In this document: piece after piece, positions 63,943 to 64,000 of the stretch
Numbering within the stretch: the first letter of the stretch is position 1
Layout of the letters: each line of letters begins with the position of its first letter
Assembly (NCBI GenBank): GCA_030159075.1
Contig: BROG01000548.1
Span: forward strand, 240,001-304,000
DNA length: 64,000 nt
Direction of reading: 5' to 3'
Source of the DNA: Atrina japonica
Lineage: Eukaryota; Mollusca; Bivalvia; Pterioida; Pinnidae
The notes under the pieces: model-generated
What the model saw: only the letters and a program-made list of their open reading frames with translations
Told to the model about the DNA's origin: nothing
Database searches by the model: none
Position numbers and translations under genes: made by a program

Positions 63943-64000
63943 GTTCTGTTATGTTGGTTAATCACATGTTATATATAAACGTAATCTAAGTAAGAGGCAA
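63943..64000 (-). repeat. Right terminal inverted repeat
   Basis: 58 bp, the reverse complement of the left repeat with only a short ATATAT spacer between the two 28-bp blocks. It ends at the last base of the window (GAGGCAA) and could extend beyond it. Confidence 0.9.

Larger units (their letters stand above)
60549..64000 (+). mobile_element. ISL2EU/Harbinger-like DNA transposon with terminal inverted repeats
   Basis: The outer 28 bp starting TTGCCTCTTACTTAGATTAC (60549) is matched exactly, in reverse, by the sequence ending at 64000. A second 28-bp block (AACATGTGATTAACCAACAT... at 60611-60638) matches inverted 63943-63970. The inside encodes a THAP-DDE_4 transposase (plus strand) and a PHD/YqaJ-nuclease remnant (minus strand), a pairing known from ISL2EU-type transposons. 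The right flank is outside the window, so the target-site duplication and exact right end cannot be checked. Internal frameshifts mean the copy is probably non-autonomous now. Confidence 0.9.

Overview
This is a repeat-rich, AT-rich animal nuclear window. Intron-split genes, tRNA-headed SINEs, a two-ORF LINE, a THAP/DDE transposon and abundant microsatellites point to a metazoan. The SINE types and a PARP14-like macrodomain gene suggest a mollusc, most likely a bivalve; that placement is inference. There are no bacterial-type operons, rRNA genes or convincing stand-alone tRNA genes.

Layout: 1.6-5.6 kb holds an inverted, dead LINE (ORF1 with coiled coil and RRM-like region; ORF2 with AP-endonuclease) that has lost its whole RT core. 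From 6 to 45 kb I see no host gene. This stretch is filled by microsatellites, two coding-looking minisatellites (10.3-11.5 kb and 34.3-34.7 kb), SINEs of at least two families, and a dozen fragments of one interspersed family that carries broken reverse transcriptase coding (best at 42.7-43.5 kb, also 28.4-28.7 and 16.3 kb).

The one host gene I can build lies on the minus strand, 53.3 down to 45.36 kb. Five coding exons with consistent splice sites and phases give about 746 aa: several KH-like repeats followed by one macrodomain, and no ADP-ribosyltransferase domain. A possible further 5' exon lies at 56158-56196. Its introns contain SINEs, a hairpin MITE and RT-family fragments.

From 56.4 to 57.9 kb there is a long imperfect palindrome built from an octamer-containing (ATTTGCAT) minisatellite. 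From 58 to 60 kb lie degenerate repeats. From 60.55 kb to the window end (64.0 kb) there is one apparently complete transposon of the ISL2EU/Harbinger-like type: matching terminal inverted repeats, a THAP-DDE_4 transposase on the plus strand and a PHD/YqaJ-nuclease remnant converging on the minus strand. Its catalytic triad is intact, but both genes carry frameshifts or stops.
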